64,000 nt of DNA from Carnegiea gigantea (Eukaryota; Streptophyta; Magnoliopsida; Caryophyllales; Cactaceae): contig JAKOGI010000349.1 of NCBI GenBank assembly GCA_029747015.1, positions 122,501 to 186,500 on the forward strand, written 5' to 3'. The position numbers were made by a program, and so were the translations under genes. Shown piece by piece: positions 10,790 to 22,875 of this stretch. A model generated the notes under the pieces. That model saw only the letters and a list, made by a program, of their open reading frames with translations, was not told the DNA's origin and made no database searches. How positions within the stretch are numbered: position 1 is the first letter of the stretch; each line of letters starts with the position of its first letter.

Positions 10790-13711
10790 TACTGAAGCTC
10801 TCTTTTAATTTCGAAGCTATTTTATCTATTGATTGATTCAGTTGCCACTCATTCATTTATATTCACACGATCTGCCATGCAACTGAACCTTGAGAATAAG
10901 AAGCATCAACCAATTATGGAATCAAGTTATCCAACGACTATAGAATTGAGTGTTCTACATCTCATAAATTTGTTTCAATTATTATTGGTGAGATAGTTTC
11001 CCCTGAAGTTCTGATTCAATTTGACTAGTCAGACTCTGATATCATTTTGAAAATGAGCTGGTTGTGTACTTATGGGGTCAAGATAGGTTGTGATGACCTT
11101 AAGGTTGTTTTAAGAAAAGAACAAGGGAGAGAAATATGTTTTATGGTCAAAGAGAGGAAAAACCTTGTTCTTTAAATTTTGTTATGAAACCAAGTGAGCT
11201 TTTATGTCAAGGATATATTGTGCATTGGTGTTATGCTATTAACATTCAACTGAAGGAAGAAAAAGTAGAAGACATCCCTATAGTTTTTGAGTTTAGAGAA
11301 GTTTTTCAGAAAAGTTACCGGGACTGCTCTGCCAAAAGAAATTGATTATGAGATTGAATTCATCCCTGGTGCCTAATCTATCTCAAAAACCTCATATCGT
11401 ATGGCGCCAACAGGGCTTAGAAAACTGAAGATTCAGTTAGATGAGCTATTACGTAACATATTGATCAGACCATCCAAATGTTCTTCAATGGGATGCCTAG
11501 TTCTATTTGCAAAGAAAAAGAATGGAACCTTGAGGTTATGTATTGATTTCAGAGAACTGAACAAGACCACCATCAAAAATACATACCCATCGCCTTAAGT
11601 AGATGACTTATTTGATCAATTGCAGAGAGCAGGAGTCTGATCTAAAAGTGATTTGAGGTGAGGATTTACCAAAACCACACTCTGGACCATGTTTGGGTCA
11701 TGATGAATTCACTGTGATGCTTTTTGGCCTAATTAATGGCCCGCGTCTTTTACGGATCTTACGAATAGAGTTTCAAACCATATCTAGACAAGTGGTGGTG
11801 GTGTACATAAAAGATGTCTTGAAATACTCTAAGGACAAAGATGAGCATACTGTTCATTTGAGGATAGTGTTACAGACCTTGAGGGAGCATCAATTACATA
11901 GCAAATACAAGAAGTATGAGTACTGGTTTGAAGTAATGGTGTTTTTGGAACATATGGTATTAAAGGAAGAAATAAAGGCTGATTTACAAATATGAAAGCA
12001 ATTAAGAAGTGCCAAGACCCACCAATGCACTGAGACTAGAAACTTTTTGGGTGGGTGCAGCAGGGAATTATCGAGTTCAGAAAGGATTCGACAAATATCA
12101 TCTTCCCTAACCAATTTGTTAAAGAAAGCTATAAAGTTAGCAAGAAGTTAAACTGGTGGCTTATGCCTCCCAACAACTCAAGCCTTATGAGAAGGATTAC
12201 CTACCCATGATATGGAGTTAGCAGTTGTAGTTTTTGCAGTGAGAATTTGGAGATATTACTTGTATGGGTACCATGCAGAATCAATACTGATCATCAAAGC
12301 GTGAAGTACATCTTCACTCAAAAAAAGCTAAATCTACATGAAACATCAGTTGTGGCAAATCCACTATCAACCAAGAACTGGAAATATTGTGACAGACACC
12401 GTGAATAGGAAGACATAACATACTGTGAACACTGTAGTGATTACTCAACTGAATTTCTTGAGAGAGCTTGAGGACTTACACATTCAATTAGTGTCATACT
12501 AGAAGGCAAATGTTCAACTGCCAGCACTTACCTTATAGCCCTCCCTAATGGAGGAGCCTAGAGTGAATTAAGATAGTGATCATGTGCTCCAAAGAATAAA
12601 GCAAAATCTTAAGAAAGCAGATCTTAGAGGAGGCTCATAATACTCGTTATTTGGTGCACCGAAGGGGCACCAATATGTATACAGATTTGAGGCAATATTT
12701 TTGGGAAACAATACGAGAATAGAAATTGTAGAATATGTGGATAAAGGTCTTATTTGCCAAACAAGGCAAAACACCAGCGCCCCGCAGGTGAATTGAGACC
12801 TTTAGAAATTTCCAGTTGGAACTGGGATTTCAATGGACTTTGTCATGGGATTCCCTCAGATATAGTGTCTGATAGAGATCAAACATTTCAAGCCTGTTTT
12901 GGCATGCATTTCAAGGAGCCTTTGGAACTAGATTGAACTTTAGCAGTTTTTATCATCCTGAAACGAATAGACAAGCATTTAAAAATATCAATGGATCAAC
13001 TCTTCTAAGTTGGCGCCTGTAGTGCTTCATGACCAACATTTGCATTTGAAGAAAGTATGAAACTCCTAGCAGTCAATGGTGTGATAGCACTAGTAGAGAA
13101 TCCTTCATTAAACATCAGGACAAAATGCTGGCAGACATTGACAACAAATCATCTTATGGGTAATGGAGGTCTTCTTTAGCCGTCAATATGGTGGCATATC
13201 TCAAAAGACTCTTGAAAGTATACCATTGGAACTGACAGAAAAGTTATGTTGATAAAAGAAGGAGATTCCTGGAATTTTCGGTATATGATAAAGTTTTTCA
13301 GAACGTCTCACCAATTAAGGGTGGACGGAGGTTGAACTGCGACCTAATTTGAGGTCAAGATCTTTTGGACCATATCAGTTCATGGAAAGGTTGAATTCCA
13401 TAACTTGTCTACCTGATCTGCTTATATAACTCAAACATGTGTATAACATGTTCCGTGTTCCTTACCTTGCAACTCAGCTAATATATTTCAAATCCTGACC
13501 ATACTGTCATAATCAAATCCATTGGAGTCATTGAGGGTCTTGTGTTTCAAGAGCATCCAACTTAGATATGGGATCACAAAATGAAGCAGTTAAGTATCAA
13601 GCAGATACCTTAAATCAAATTGCTTTGGGCAAATCATACCTCCCCAGAAGCTACTTGGGAAACTGAGCAAGAAGTGAAAGCCAAGTACTTTTATTTATTT
13701 TAAATCACCTT
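10790..13711 (+). pseudogene. Degenerate gypsy pol: protease, RT, RNase H, integrase, chromodomain
   Basis: Polyprotein for reverse transcription and integration, now broken. The protease motif at about 10830 reads DSVATHSFI (family DSGATHSFI, so Gly is Val). Reverse transcriptase begins near 11401 ([28 protein letters not shown]). The catalytic FIDDIL motif reads YIKDVLKYSK at about 11800, so one catalytic Asp has become Lys. RNase H remnants lie near 12190-12260, the zinc-binding and core integrase regions at 12580-13010, and the chromodomain-like tail (AKYFYLF) at about 13690. Dozens of stops and indels are present. Same domain order as the outer element and clearly its relative. Confidence 0.85.
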
Positions 13712-13750
13712 GCATGATAGTTAAAGTTCATAAGTTTCGAGGACGAAACT

Positions 13751-13767
13751 CTTTAAGGGGGGAAGGT
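13751..13767 (+). promoter_or_regulatory. Polypurine tract of inner gypsy element
   Basis: CTTTAAGGGGGGAAGGT directly before the second LTR start at 13768. It follows the stop of the chromodomain tail and the conserved GTTTCGAGGACGAAACT segment. Confidence 0.85.
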
Positions 13768-16700
13768 TGTAATAGCCCGACCCTAAATCATGTTTATTTA
13801 TTTAATTAAGCTATATTATTAATTTTTCACATTTATTTATCTCATTTATCATCCCAGTTGGGAGAATTCATTTGGGGCTCCACTTTGCAATTCGAGTTTC
13901 ATTTACCGAAAATAATTTTTTCAGGAAAATTGATATTAGGCCTCAATAATTATGATTTAAAAATATTAAATTATTTTTCATGATATCACATTTAATTTCA
14001 AACTTTTAAAATAAATTTTTTTAAAAAAATTAATTAAATTAATCGCATCCGATTTGAGATTTTTCACAAACCCGAGCTCATTTAAGGCCAATTTCACCCA
14101 ACAAGTTTCTAATCCATTTGCTTCACTAATTACCATCATTAGACCCTAAGTACAATGAGCAAGATATTTGTTTTGGGAGTTACAATCTCAGCCAAGTTTA
14201 CTTGGATGATTTTCATCCAAGTAAACTAAGCTTGCAAAGGAAGACTAAAGGCAAGACTAGTCTTCCTCTCTCTTCCTCTCTCTTTCCTCTCACTTTCCTA
14301 TCCATTTCTCTACCCCCATGGGCAGCCCTTGCTGCCACCACCACATCCACCAGCCACCACCACCAGCCGGCCGGCCACTACCCCGTCAACCACCAGCCAC
14401 ACCTACACCTCTCACAAACATCAAACACCATCTCCACTCTCTTGTATTCAAGCTCAAAGTGAGGTAAATCCTAGTCTAATCAAGTTTGATTTTTGATTTT
14501 TTATGTTGGATTTGGTTATGGATCATGGTATTTTGATATAAACAAGTGTTATTTGATATTTTGGTTGTTGATTATGCTTGAGAGCAAGTAAAGATTGAAA
14601 TTGTGCATCAACAAGCAAGCTTAAGTTAAAGAGATGGATTTGGTTTATTTTGTATTTGATTTGGAGATCTTTATCATCATAAATGATTAGGGTAATGTTT
14701 ATGCTGATTTATATAAGTTATGGAGTGATTTTAGTGGGTGGTTATGTGAAAAAAAGATTGCAAAGATGTTATTAGTGAGCTGTAAACACACCTGAAACAG
14801 GGCTGAATTCGGGATTAAACTGGTACTGTTTGGCACATCCAAAATTCATGCTTTTTGGTGTAGTGATATCTTGATGAGTTAGCTTTCAATAGGATTTGGA
14901 ATTACTCAATTTTGAGTTGTGTGGACATAGTTATGACAAATTTACTCAAGACTGTGCAGAATACATTGAAACTGGGAACTGAACTGGAATAGTAACTTTA
15001 CGGAAAAACTGGTATTTATTGGGTTACTAAAAAATTGTGATTTTTGATGTGTGGATAGATCAATGAGTTATCTTTCAAATGCCTTTTAAATCACCTTAAT
15101 CCGAGTTCTGTGGAAAAAGTTATGGTCGTTTTTCTACGACTGCGCAAATTGGACTGAAATGATGCATGTTTGTGTTCTACTCTAATTTTAGGGACCTTAC
15201 TGTGGGAATCATACTTGGTGTCCTGAATGAATATTTTAGTGGACATTATGAGCTTTTTATATTGGGGTTTTACATTTTATTTGGAGGTTGAGAGCGAAAG
15301 ATATGGATTTTCTAATGCAGACTATCAAACGGTAACATGAGTGAATGCAGAAATCGAGACATTTGGAAATATTTTCAGAAGTTTCTATACAATTATGGGT
15401 ATTGCAAGGAAATTACAAATTGTAGTGAGTTCAACAAGTTTGTTATTGCATAGAAGCTTACTTATGTTTGAGAACCGAGTTAAGTGAGCATGAAAATGAA
15501 ATTTGGGAAGTAAGCGGAGTAATAACTCAAAATCAGTGTCCTTTGGACCAAGTTAGGGTGTTATATGAGTTTTTATGAACCTCACAGCACCCCTTATGGC
15601 ATAAACCATTTGTCACCTATTTAAGAAGCATTAACCATTCTATTATCTATTTCAGAAGCATCACACTTTTCATTATCCATTTTAGAAATATAAGAAACCC
15701 ATATTTCATTTATATCAATTACAATCCTTTTCATTATCACCTTAATCATTTCCATTTAGTCTATTTTGCTTCAATTTATTATATTTCAAGTTCAATGACC
15801 TTAACTGATTTAAATCAGTTCATTTTGGTTTAACTTGTCTTATATTGAATCAAAATCAGTTTATTATATTGAAATGCACAAGTTATGTATCCCATTTCAT
15901 TACTCAATTTCTATTACACCTGCTTTTACTTACTTAATTATGCGAGTAAGGATCATTTACTGACTACATATACTTACAGTGACATTTATGAAACAAAGTT
16001 GAGGCCTAGTTTATCATTTTCATTGTGCATAAGTATTATCAAGTGAAATATCATTTTAAAGACTTCAGGTACGTCCATTGCCTATATCTTTATAAATCAA
16101 AGTTTATTTATCAAAGTATCATGTTTGGTAAGTATATCAATGAATCAATTTATACAGTGATTTATCAGTTAATTAGTGACCCCGTCAGTTATCATCTATA
16201 GGGCTTACGCCCTTCAGTTACCCGCGCGGCTTCAGGCCAGGTCCCCAATCGGCTTGGCAGGTGTATACCTATCCATAGATCGTAACAGTATCAAGGGGTT
16301 CACTATCAGATAATAACTAGCAATGCAGTTTTACATTTATCTCATTCACTGTTTTTAACTTAATATGAATTGCAAAGCGGGCCCAACTAGTGTTTCAATG
16401 ATCATTTAACAATTCAGGAATGCATGTACTGAGCTTCGACTCACAGTTCGAAATATTTTCATATTTTGTTTTAGGCAAATGCTCAGAGAATTGCCCTCAT
16501 GCTAACAAATCAGCTAAAGAGAATAAGTGAAGCAAGAAAATCCAGGTGGATCAGAAGTAATGCAGTATATACATACCTTAACGCTGTATATTGAATTTTT
16601 CTGTGGATGAAGATGTAGACTATATAGTAATTTATTTTACTATGGTTTATAAACCCTTCATTGGTTAACACTTGATGTGAGTGTATATGTTTGAGGTTAT

Positions 16701-16850
16701 GCTTAGCTATATTATTTATAGCACTCATGTTTCAAGCCTTATCCTTTTAGACGGCGGTAATGCCCCTATCATTGGGTTATCTAGATTATTATTAAGGGAT
16801 TTATGAAGGAGGATATAAATAGTGAAATATGTTTAATTTGGGGCGTTACA
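13768..16850 (+). repeat. 3' LTR of inner gypsy element
   Basis: 3083 bp, TGTAATAGCCC start and GGGGCGTTACA end. Repeats the hairpin (14195-14227), the CT-rich tract and the same 86-codon low-complexity frame (14202-14462). Unlike a normal 3' LTR it is followed by a primer site and leader. Confidence 0.9.
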
Positions 16851-17210
16851 GATTTGGTATCAGAGCCAGGTTGAGATTTTCTTTATGGGATATGGATTAT
16901 GGAGTTAAGATACTAAGAAAGTTGGTTAGTGAGGAATGAAGATTATTATGATATCATTGGAAAATTGTATGGAATGTGTATCAGATTATGATGACAATAT
17001 TCTTCTTTGTCAGATGGATCCATACAATGTGTATATAATTTGATCTCAAGCGTCAGATTCGAGGGTGATTTTTTTTACAACAAGTTAAAGGTGTTCCAAT
17101 GCATTTAGATATGTATGGTCATATGAGCCACCCATCTGATTGGTATGCCATTCTTTTAGCTTGAATTGTTTGTTTTTGAGATGTAAACCCTTGTACTCCG
17201 GGCATGTAGT
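16851..17210 (+). other. Extra primer site and leader after the 3' LTR (tandem-element remnant)
   Basis: 16855-16867 is TGGTATCAGAGCC, an intact initiator-Met tRNA primer site. The following 340 bp repeat the leader seen after the first LTR (8469-8799) and stop at GGCATGTAGT (17210), where minus-strand reverse transcriptase of the outer element begins. The layout LTR-internal-LTR-leader implies a former tandem pair sharing the middle LTR. Confidence 0.85.
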
Positions 17211-17403
17211 ACTTTTTCTTTACGAACAATACTAGAGCACCCCATCGTGATACACTTGATATGATAAATCTCTTTTGTAACAGCTCATCTAACTGAATCT
17301 TCAGCTTCTTAAGCTCAGTTAGGACTATATGATATGGGGTTTTGGAGATCGGTGAGGTACCAAGGATTAATTAAATTCCGAAATCAATTTCCCTTTATGA
17401 GGG
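17211..17403 (-). pseudogene. N-terminal fragment of outer gypsy reverse transcriptase
   Basis: The minus strand reads [12 protein letters not shown] then [11 protein letters not shown], the opening of a gypsy reverse transcriptase domain, and stops at the junction with the inner element leader. The fingers/palm catalytic motifs and RNase H do not occur elsewhere on this strand. The fragment connects upstream to the protease, with in-frame damage near 17340-17400. Confidence 0.8.
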
Positions 17404-18084
17404 TCATCCTAGTAACTCCTCAGGAAAAACATTTTTAAATTCACAAACCACTAGAATATTTACTACTTTCTCCTCATTTGTTTGGGTGTCAATGGCATAA
17501 AACCAATATCCAATATACCCCTGACATAACAGCTTTCTTGCTTTCATAGCAGAAATCAAGGGACAAGATTTTTCCTCTCTCTGCCCATGGAAACATGCTG
17601 TTCGCCCTTTTTCATCCTTTAAAATAACCTTAAGATCTTCACAGTCAATCTTAGCTCCATAAGTGTGTAACCAATTCATTCCCAAAATGATATCAAAATT
17701 AGACAAATCAAATTGAATCAAATCCACAGGAAAGGTAGTTCCACCAATCGAAATAGGAGCAAGTTTAGAGGAGATGGGGCACTCAATCACACAATCATTG
17801 GGTAACTTGATCCTATAATTGGTTTCCATCCTCCTACACTCTAGGTTTAATTACATAGCAGATCGGGTGGATATAAATGAATGAGTAGCACCCGAATTAA
17901 ATAATACACAAAATGGCTTCGAATTTAAAAGGAGAGTTCCAGCAACTACCGTACCAAAGAAAGCAGCTTCCTTCTTGCTCATTACATATGCCCATCCTAC
18001 TGGTACAGGCCTTGGTGGTGGGGCCCCTTGGCGAGGTGGGACTAAGGGTTTTACTGCACCCTTATCCACTACTTTCAGACTTCC
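17404..18084 (-). pseudogene. Outer gypsy protease (retropepsin-like)
   Basis: Aspartic protease that would process the gag-pol polyprotein. The signature near 17900 reads NSGATHSFIS where the family has DSGATHSFI: the catalytic Asp codon (17896-17898 on the plus strand) is AAT, a GAT-to-AAT change, so this copy should be inactive. Downstream, FDIILGMNWLHTYGAKIDC is the conserved hydrophobic-LGMNWL segment of plant gypsy proteases. A stop at about 17850 splits it into two frames. The C-terminal part (VCEFKNVFPEELLG) leads into reverse transcriptase. It follows gag without a gap. Confidence 0.85.
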
Positions 18085-19080
18085 TTAGCAGGCAGCAATG
18101 AGGTGCTCTGGGCTTGCACACCACATGCATTTGTTGGTTCCTACTCGACACTCAGGGGTGGTGTGATTTGTTCTTTTGCATTTTCCATAGGGCTCTGCTG
18201 AGCTTATAGAGCGGCTATTGGGAGGAGTGGGAGAAGGTTTCTTTTGGTTCACGCTCTCACTCGGAGTTCTTAGCTCAATCCCTTTTCTCTTTTGGTTGAT
18301 CGGTTTCAGGGCCCTCAACTCTGCCTTCTTTCGCTCCACTTCAGGGGCTCATTCATGTAGCTCTTGATAAGTCAAGATTGGTTGCCTAGCTAACTGATTT
18401 TGAATATAGAAGGCTAAACCCTCTTCGAACCTTCTAATCTTTAACCTTTCAAATGACACAAATTTAGGGACAAACTTGGATAGTTTTATGAACTTACTAG
18501 CATATTGCATCACAATCATGTTATCACTCATCTTCAGCTCCATAAACTCTCTCCTGTTATCTTTGGACCACAATTAGGTAAAATTTTGCCCTCAACTCAC
18601 CCAGAAATTTACTCCAGGTGAATTTAGGCCCCACGAGCTTATCCTTAATAGTGTTCCACTAAATATCAGCTCAACCAATCAAATAAAATACGTCTTAATG
18701 TTTACTTTCTTCTCTTCTGGCACCTCTACCACTGTAAAGATTTTCTCAATTCCCCTTACCCATTCTTCCAATACTACTGGATCATAATTTCCATCATACA
18801 CTTTAGGGTTGTGTCCTGCTGCCCTATCTGCTAATTTATCATCTTTAGGAGGGATTTCAGTAGGTACTTGGGGAATCCGCTTCATCAACTTAGGTACTAA
18901 GGTCGGCCAGTAGTTCGGGTCCCCAATGTTGTTAACAAACTCAGGGGGAATTAGTGACATTTGGGCAAAATTTGGTGGCACATGATGTGAGGCTTGTTCA
19001 CCCGATCCTTGACTATGATCCGAGTTATCCTCTATATGAGTCTCCGTATTGTTTTGCACTAATTCAGACATTCTGATCAT
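18085..19080 (-). pseudogene. Outer gypsy gag
   Basis: Capsid/nucleocapsid protein. The Met at 19080 begins MSELVQNNTETHIEDNS; a proline-rich segment and the gag core follow (EEWVRGIEKIFTVVEV), then the conserved helical region around 18550-18360 (VMQYASKFIKLSKFVP, FEEGLAFYIQNQL), and a Cys-rich segment at 18110-18180 containing CKRTNHTTPEC and CMWCASPEHLIAAC, likely zinc knuckles; the second has the CX2CX4HX4C spacing. Frame breaks occur near 18678, 18575 and 18345, the last looking like an Arg-to-stop CGA-to-TGA change. Gag is followed directly by the protease. Confidence 0.8.
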
Positions 19081-19489
19081 ACATCAAACGAAGCAATTCA
19101 TTCACTGAAATACCCAAACATATAAGATAAGCATGCCCAACAAATATATTTAATATGGCTCAAATATTATTTAAAACAGAACCCAAAGCTTCTTTATATC
19201 ATTTCATAACTGCTTGGTTACATACATAATCAAAAAACATATCACATCTAACTAACTAAGCAAAATTAGCTCTGACTCCTACCCCAACCCCAAGCACTAA
19301 CTAGCCCCCAGTCACTAGATCCGTCACATGTCCAAAAAGATAAATGGATCATGTCATCATGGTCAGAAGGATTTGACTAACTATATACAATGTCATATGC
19401 TACACAAAATGCAACTATCCAATCTGACCATACTGCATACATGTAGGGCTCAAAATGTGACCTACTCAAATCCACACCTGAAACAACCT
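19081..19489. other. Leader of outer gypsy element, no gene recognised
   Basis: Untranslated-looking sequence between the gag start (19080, minus strand) and the acidic-repeat segment; no domain or structured motif recognised. Confidence 0.5.
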
Positions 19490-20031
19490 CACGATCCCTA
19501 GACAGATCGTAATATGGGTTGGACGTATCCTCCGGCTCCTCGCCTAAGTCGAAGCTGTTGTCCGATACCCCTAACTCTACCTCGTCAACCTCCTGATCAA
19601 CCTACTGCTCTTCCACTGCCTCATCGACCTCCTGATCCATCTGCTACTCCTCAACTATCTCATCAATCTCCTGATCCTCCTCTGGATTATCCTCGCCCTC
19701 AAAACCCTCAATGGGCTCATCATCAAAACTAAGTACCACAATCTCCGGTGTATCAGGGAGATCCACGACCACCTACGGGCGGCGATGGTGGTCCCTATGC
19801 TGGTGTAGGTGGCACAGGCATGGGATGTGCTTGGTGCAAAGGAAAGGCATGATGAAGAGTCTCCATGGTAATCCCCCTCTGCGCGAACTCCTCAAGCAAC
19901 ATCAACTCCGAGGTGATAGTCGCCCAAGCCGCCCAGACCTGAAACCCAGGTCTGTCCCAACCTGGGTTCCCCGTCATCATGAAATGATGATAACGGAGCC
20001 TGAACTCTACCCACGGATCAACCGTGGGTAA
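19490..20031 (-). other. Acidic-repeat open segment upstream of gag in outer gypsy element
   Basis: The minus strand encodes, in broken frames, a segment starting MMTGNPGWDRPGFQVWAAW (19980), a proline-rich stretch, then a Glu/Asp-rich region in which the 13-residue motif DQEVDEAVEEQ-like recurs (19588-19690, 39-bp DNA unit, about 2.5 copies). In-frame stops (TAG) sit inside the repeat. It lies between the primer site and gag, so it is either a 5' extension of gag or a small upstream ORF. I do not recognise its family. Confidence 0.45.
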
Positions 20032-20337
20032 GGACTATAACAATCTGTTTACACGGACTGTGATGTTACAAAACTCGGGGAAAGGGTCTTGTGCATGAGC
20101 TATCATGCTAGCATGCAACAGTGAAACATGAGTGGCAACAGATGTCCCAGGCGTCATGTTGACTACGTAGAGATCCATCTAACAAGGAAAATACAAATGA
20201 GGGGCATATAGAAGATAAGCAATATGCATTTCTAATAACATAAGTCTCTAATAGCATGTGATATTCCTTAATAATAACCCTTCTGACCATCCTAAATCTA
20301 AACTCCATGCTCCGTATCCCATCAAGAAAATCAATAC

Positions 20338-20353
20338 CTACTCTGATACTAAA
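20338..20353 (-). promoter_or_regulatory. Primer binding site of outer gypsy element
   Basis: The minus strand just after the 5' LTR reads ATTTAGTATCAGAGT, a decayed form of the initiator-Met tRNA complement TGGTATCAGAG. Confidence 0.7.
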
Positions 20354-20355
20354 TC

Positions 20356-22875
20356 TGTAACACCCCAAGTGTACATAATTCACTATTGCGTTCTCACAAG
20401 TAACATTATCAATTAGTAGTGATATCCCAAATGATCGGGGCGTTACCGCCGTCCAAAAAGGACAAGGTTTGACTTAAAAATAATTAAACATAACCAAGCT
20501 GAACAACATTACCACCACACGACATTTGTAAAGGCAAACCATCAATCTAACATCAACAGTAACTCACAATCTCATAGTTTATATCAAAATATAGTAACTT
20601 TTTAGCAGAGTATATAGTTCTAACATCAAAATATCTCACAATACAGTGCTCAAAATATTTCAGTACTAAAACACCACTATTCCTTTTAGACATTCCTGCT
20701 TACTTATCTTCTCCAGTCGGCCTGCCAGCTAGAGGGCGATTCACTGAGCATTTCCCTAAAACAAAATATGAAAACATTTCGAACAGTGAGCTGAAGCTCT
20801 GTACATGCATTTCTGTATTGTTAACTGCACATTGAAAAACTGATTGGGTCCGCATTGTAATTCATTTTTATTAAAAATAGGGGATGAGATGAATATAAAA
20901 TTACATTGCTAATTATTATCTGATAATGGACCCTTGGTAACTGTTACGATTTGAAGATAGGTATGCACCTGCCAAGCCGATCTAGGGACCTGGCCTGAAG
21001 CCACGTGGGTAACTGAAGGGCAATGCCCTGCAACTGATAAATGGTGGGGTCACTAATTATGTGATAAACTACTAATTAAACTGATTTATTGATGCATTTA
21101 CGAAACACTGTAATTTTGATAAATACGTGCTGATTTCGAAAGATACATATAATGAACGTACCTGAGACTTTTAATAAAATGTCATTAAGTATGATTATGG
21201 ACAAAAGTGGAGGAAACAATAGATTAGGCCTGATTCTGTATAAAAATATTGTTATAGGAACCTATAGTTAGCAAATGTATTTATTTTCATAGTTAATTCT
21301 TTAGTAAAAGAAAAGTAAGGGCGTAATAGGGGCTAAAGTAAATGACTCACAACCTAATCTCTCGATCTCCATTTGAGACATAATTCCCTAATATAGAAAG
21401 CTTAAGAAGTCCCAAAAAACATTCATTTATAGCACAAAATATGATTCCTATAATAGGGTTCCCAAAATGGGGCTAGAACACAAGTGTACCAGTTTTGGTC
21501 CAGCCTATACAGTTCTATTAAAATAGCCATAACGTTTTCCCTAGACCTCGGATTGAGGCAATTCAAAAGGTATTTGAAAGCTAACTCACTGATCTATCTA
21601 CCCATCAAAAATCATAAGTTTTGATAAGGCCGATCATTACCAGTTTATTGACAAAGCGTCCCCTGTTTTCTGTCATTTTTCAGCCCTCACTGTCATTGCT
21701 TTCTCCTCTCTTTTCACCCAAATCCTCATCTAAAATCACTCCTTAAAATCATGTGATGAAGTTTTGGTCCTTCCCATCACCATACAAAGCCACCATACTC
21801 AATTTCACTTTATAATCATATACATCAAAGACTCATTTCTCAATCATATACACAAATGACATGCTTGCTATTAAAGGAAAGCTAAACCTTGTATGATCAT
21901 TAAAACCCTAACTTTTGGCCAACTTACTTTCCTTTCATCTCATCCAAGATCACTAAAAACACCCTCATAAATATTATTAGAGATTAAAGCCACTAAATCA
22001 AAACAAACAATCTCAGAAACACATACTTACCACCTTAAGCTTGCATGCTCATGAATAACCCTAAACCTTAGCATGATCCAAACTCAATCAACAATTAAAA
22101 ACATCAAAATAGCTCTTGTTTCCATCCGAAAAACATGATCAAAACTCAAATCAAAATAAACAACAATCAAAATAAAAAATCTAAAGAAAACAAGCTTAGG
22201 GTTACTCACATTAAACTTTAAAAAAAGTAGAGATGGATGTCATGTTTGGTGGGTTTGAGGATGGAGGATGGTAGCTAGTGATACTAGGGTGTCAGGGGGG
22301 AGTCGGAGGCAGCCAAAGCTGGCCGAAAACTTGCTGGAAAACACCAGAACAGTGGCTGTAGCTGGGTTGGCGGTGGGGTTAGAGAGGGGAGGGAGAGAGA
22401 TGAGGTTTGTGTCTTGATTGCATTTTTTTGACTAATCTACATGCCTGGCTGAATTTTTATCTTCAAAAATGACTTTTAGCTAACCATGGATAAACTTAAC
22501 TCATGGTAATTAGCTAGGTTAATATGCAAACTTGTTGGGCTTCAAATTGGGCCGAAATAAGTTTGGTTCGTGAATAAAACGTTTCGAAATAATAATGTTT
22601 TTGCGTAACTCAAAATTAAAATTTTGTAATATTACGGAAAACAAAATAAATTACTTAGATTAAACTTGTTAGAGCCTACTATCAATTCCTCTGAAGTTTT
22701 AGTTAATAATTAAATAAGCAAATAAAACCCGAATTGCCAAGTGAGGGCCCAAATGAAATTATTATTATTATTATTATTTTCCACCGAAATGATGAAATGC
22801 AATAAATAAATATGAGAAAATTATTAACATGAGGTAATTAAATAAATAAACATAATTTAGGATTGGGCTATTACA
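20356..22875 (-). repeat. 5' LTR of outer gypsy element
   Basis: 2520 bp, minus-strand start TGTAATAGCCC at 22875 and end GGTGTTACA at 20356. It aligns with 1568-3982 but carries about 100 bp more near 21433-21540. It also holds a short (TTA)n run near 22760. Confidence 0.85.

Larger units (their letters stand above)
5364..16850 (+). mobile_element. Inner Ty3-gypsy chromovirus, plus strand
   Basis: Seen: two near-identical LTRs of about 3.08 kb (5364-8451 and 13768-16850), each opening TGTAATAGCCCGACC and ending GCGTTACA; a primer site after the first LTR; a polypurine tract before the second; and a strongly decayed gag-pol between. It lies in opposite orientation inside the pol gene of an older element whose LTRs share the opening, the GGACGGCGGTAA block and the terminus. 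Reverse transcriptase, protease and integrase are all broken, so it could move only with proteins supplied by others. The left junction is flush at 5364. The right side is unusual because leader sequence continues to 17210. Confidence 0.9.
1568..22875 (-). mobile_element. Outer Ty3-gypsy chromovirus (Tekay/Del-like), split by a nested element
   Basis: Seen: two related LTRs on the minus strand (5' LTR 20356-22875, 3' LTR 1568-3982), both opening TGTAATAGCCC and closing with TGTTACA. A tRNA-Met-type primer site lies next to the 5' LTR and a polypurine tract next to the 3' LTR. Gag and protease lie at 17404-19080, the start of reverse transcriptase at 17211-17403, and integrase plus a chromodomain-like tail at 3994-5363. 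The flanks are ATCAG (1563-1567) and ATTAG (22876-22880), a 5-bp target duplication with one C/T difference. The reverse transcriptase core and RNase H are absent; in their place sits the plus-strand element at 5364-17210. Long LTRs and a C-terminal chromodomain fit the Tekay/Del clade; the clade is inferred. Confidence 0.85.
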
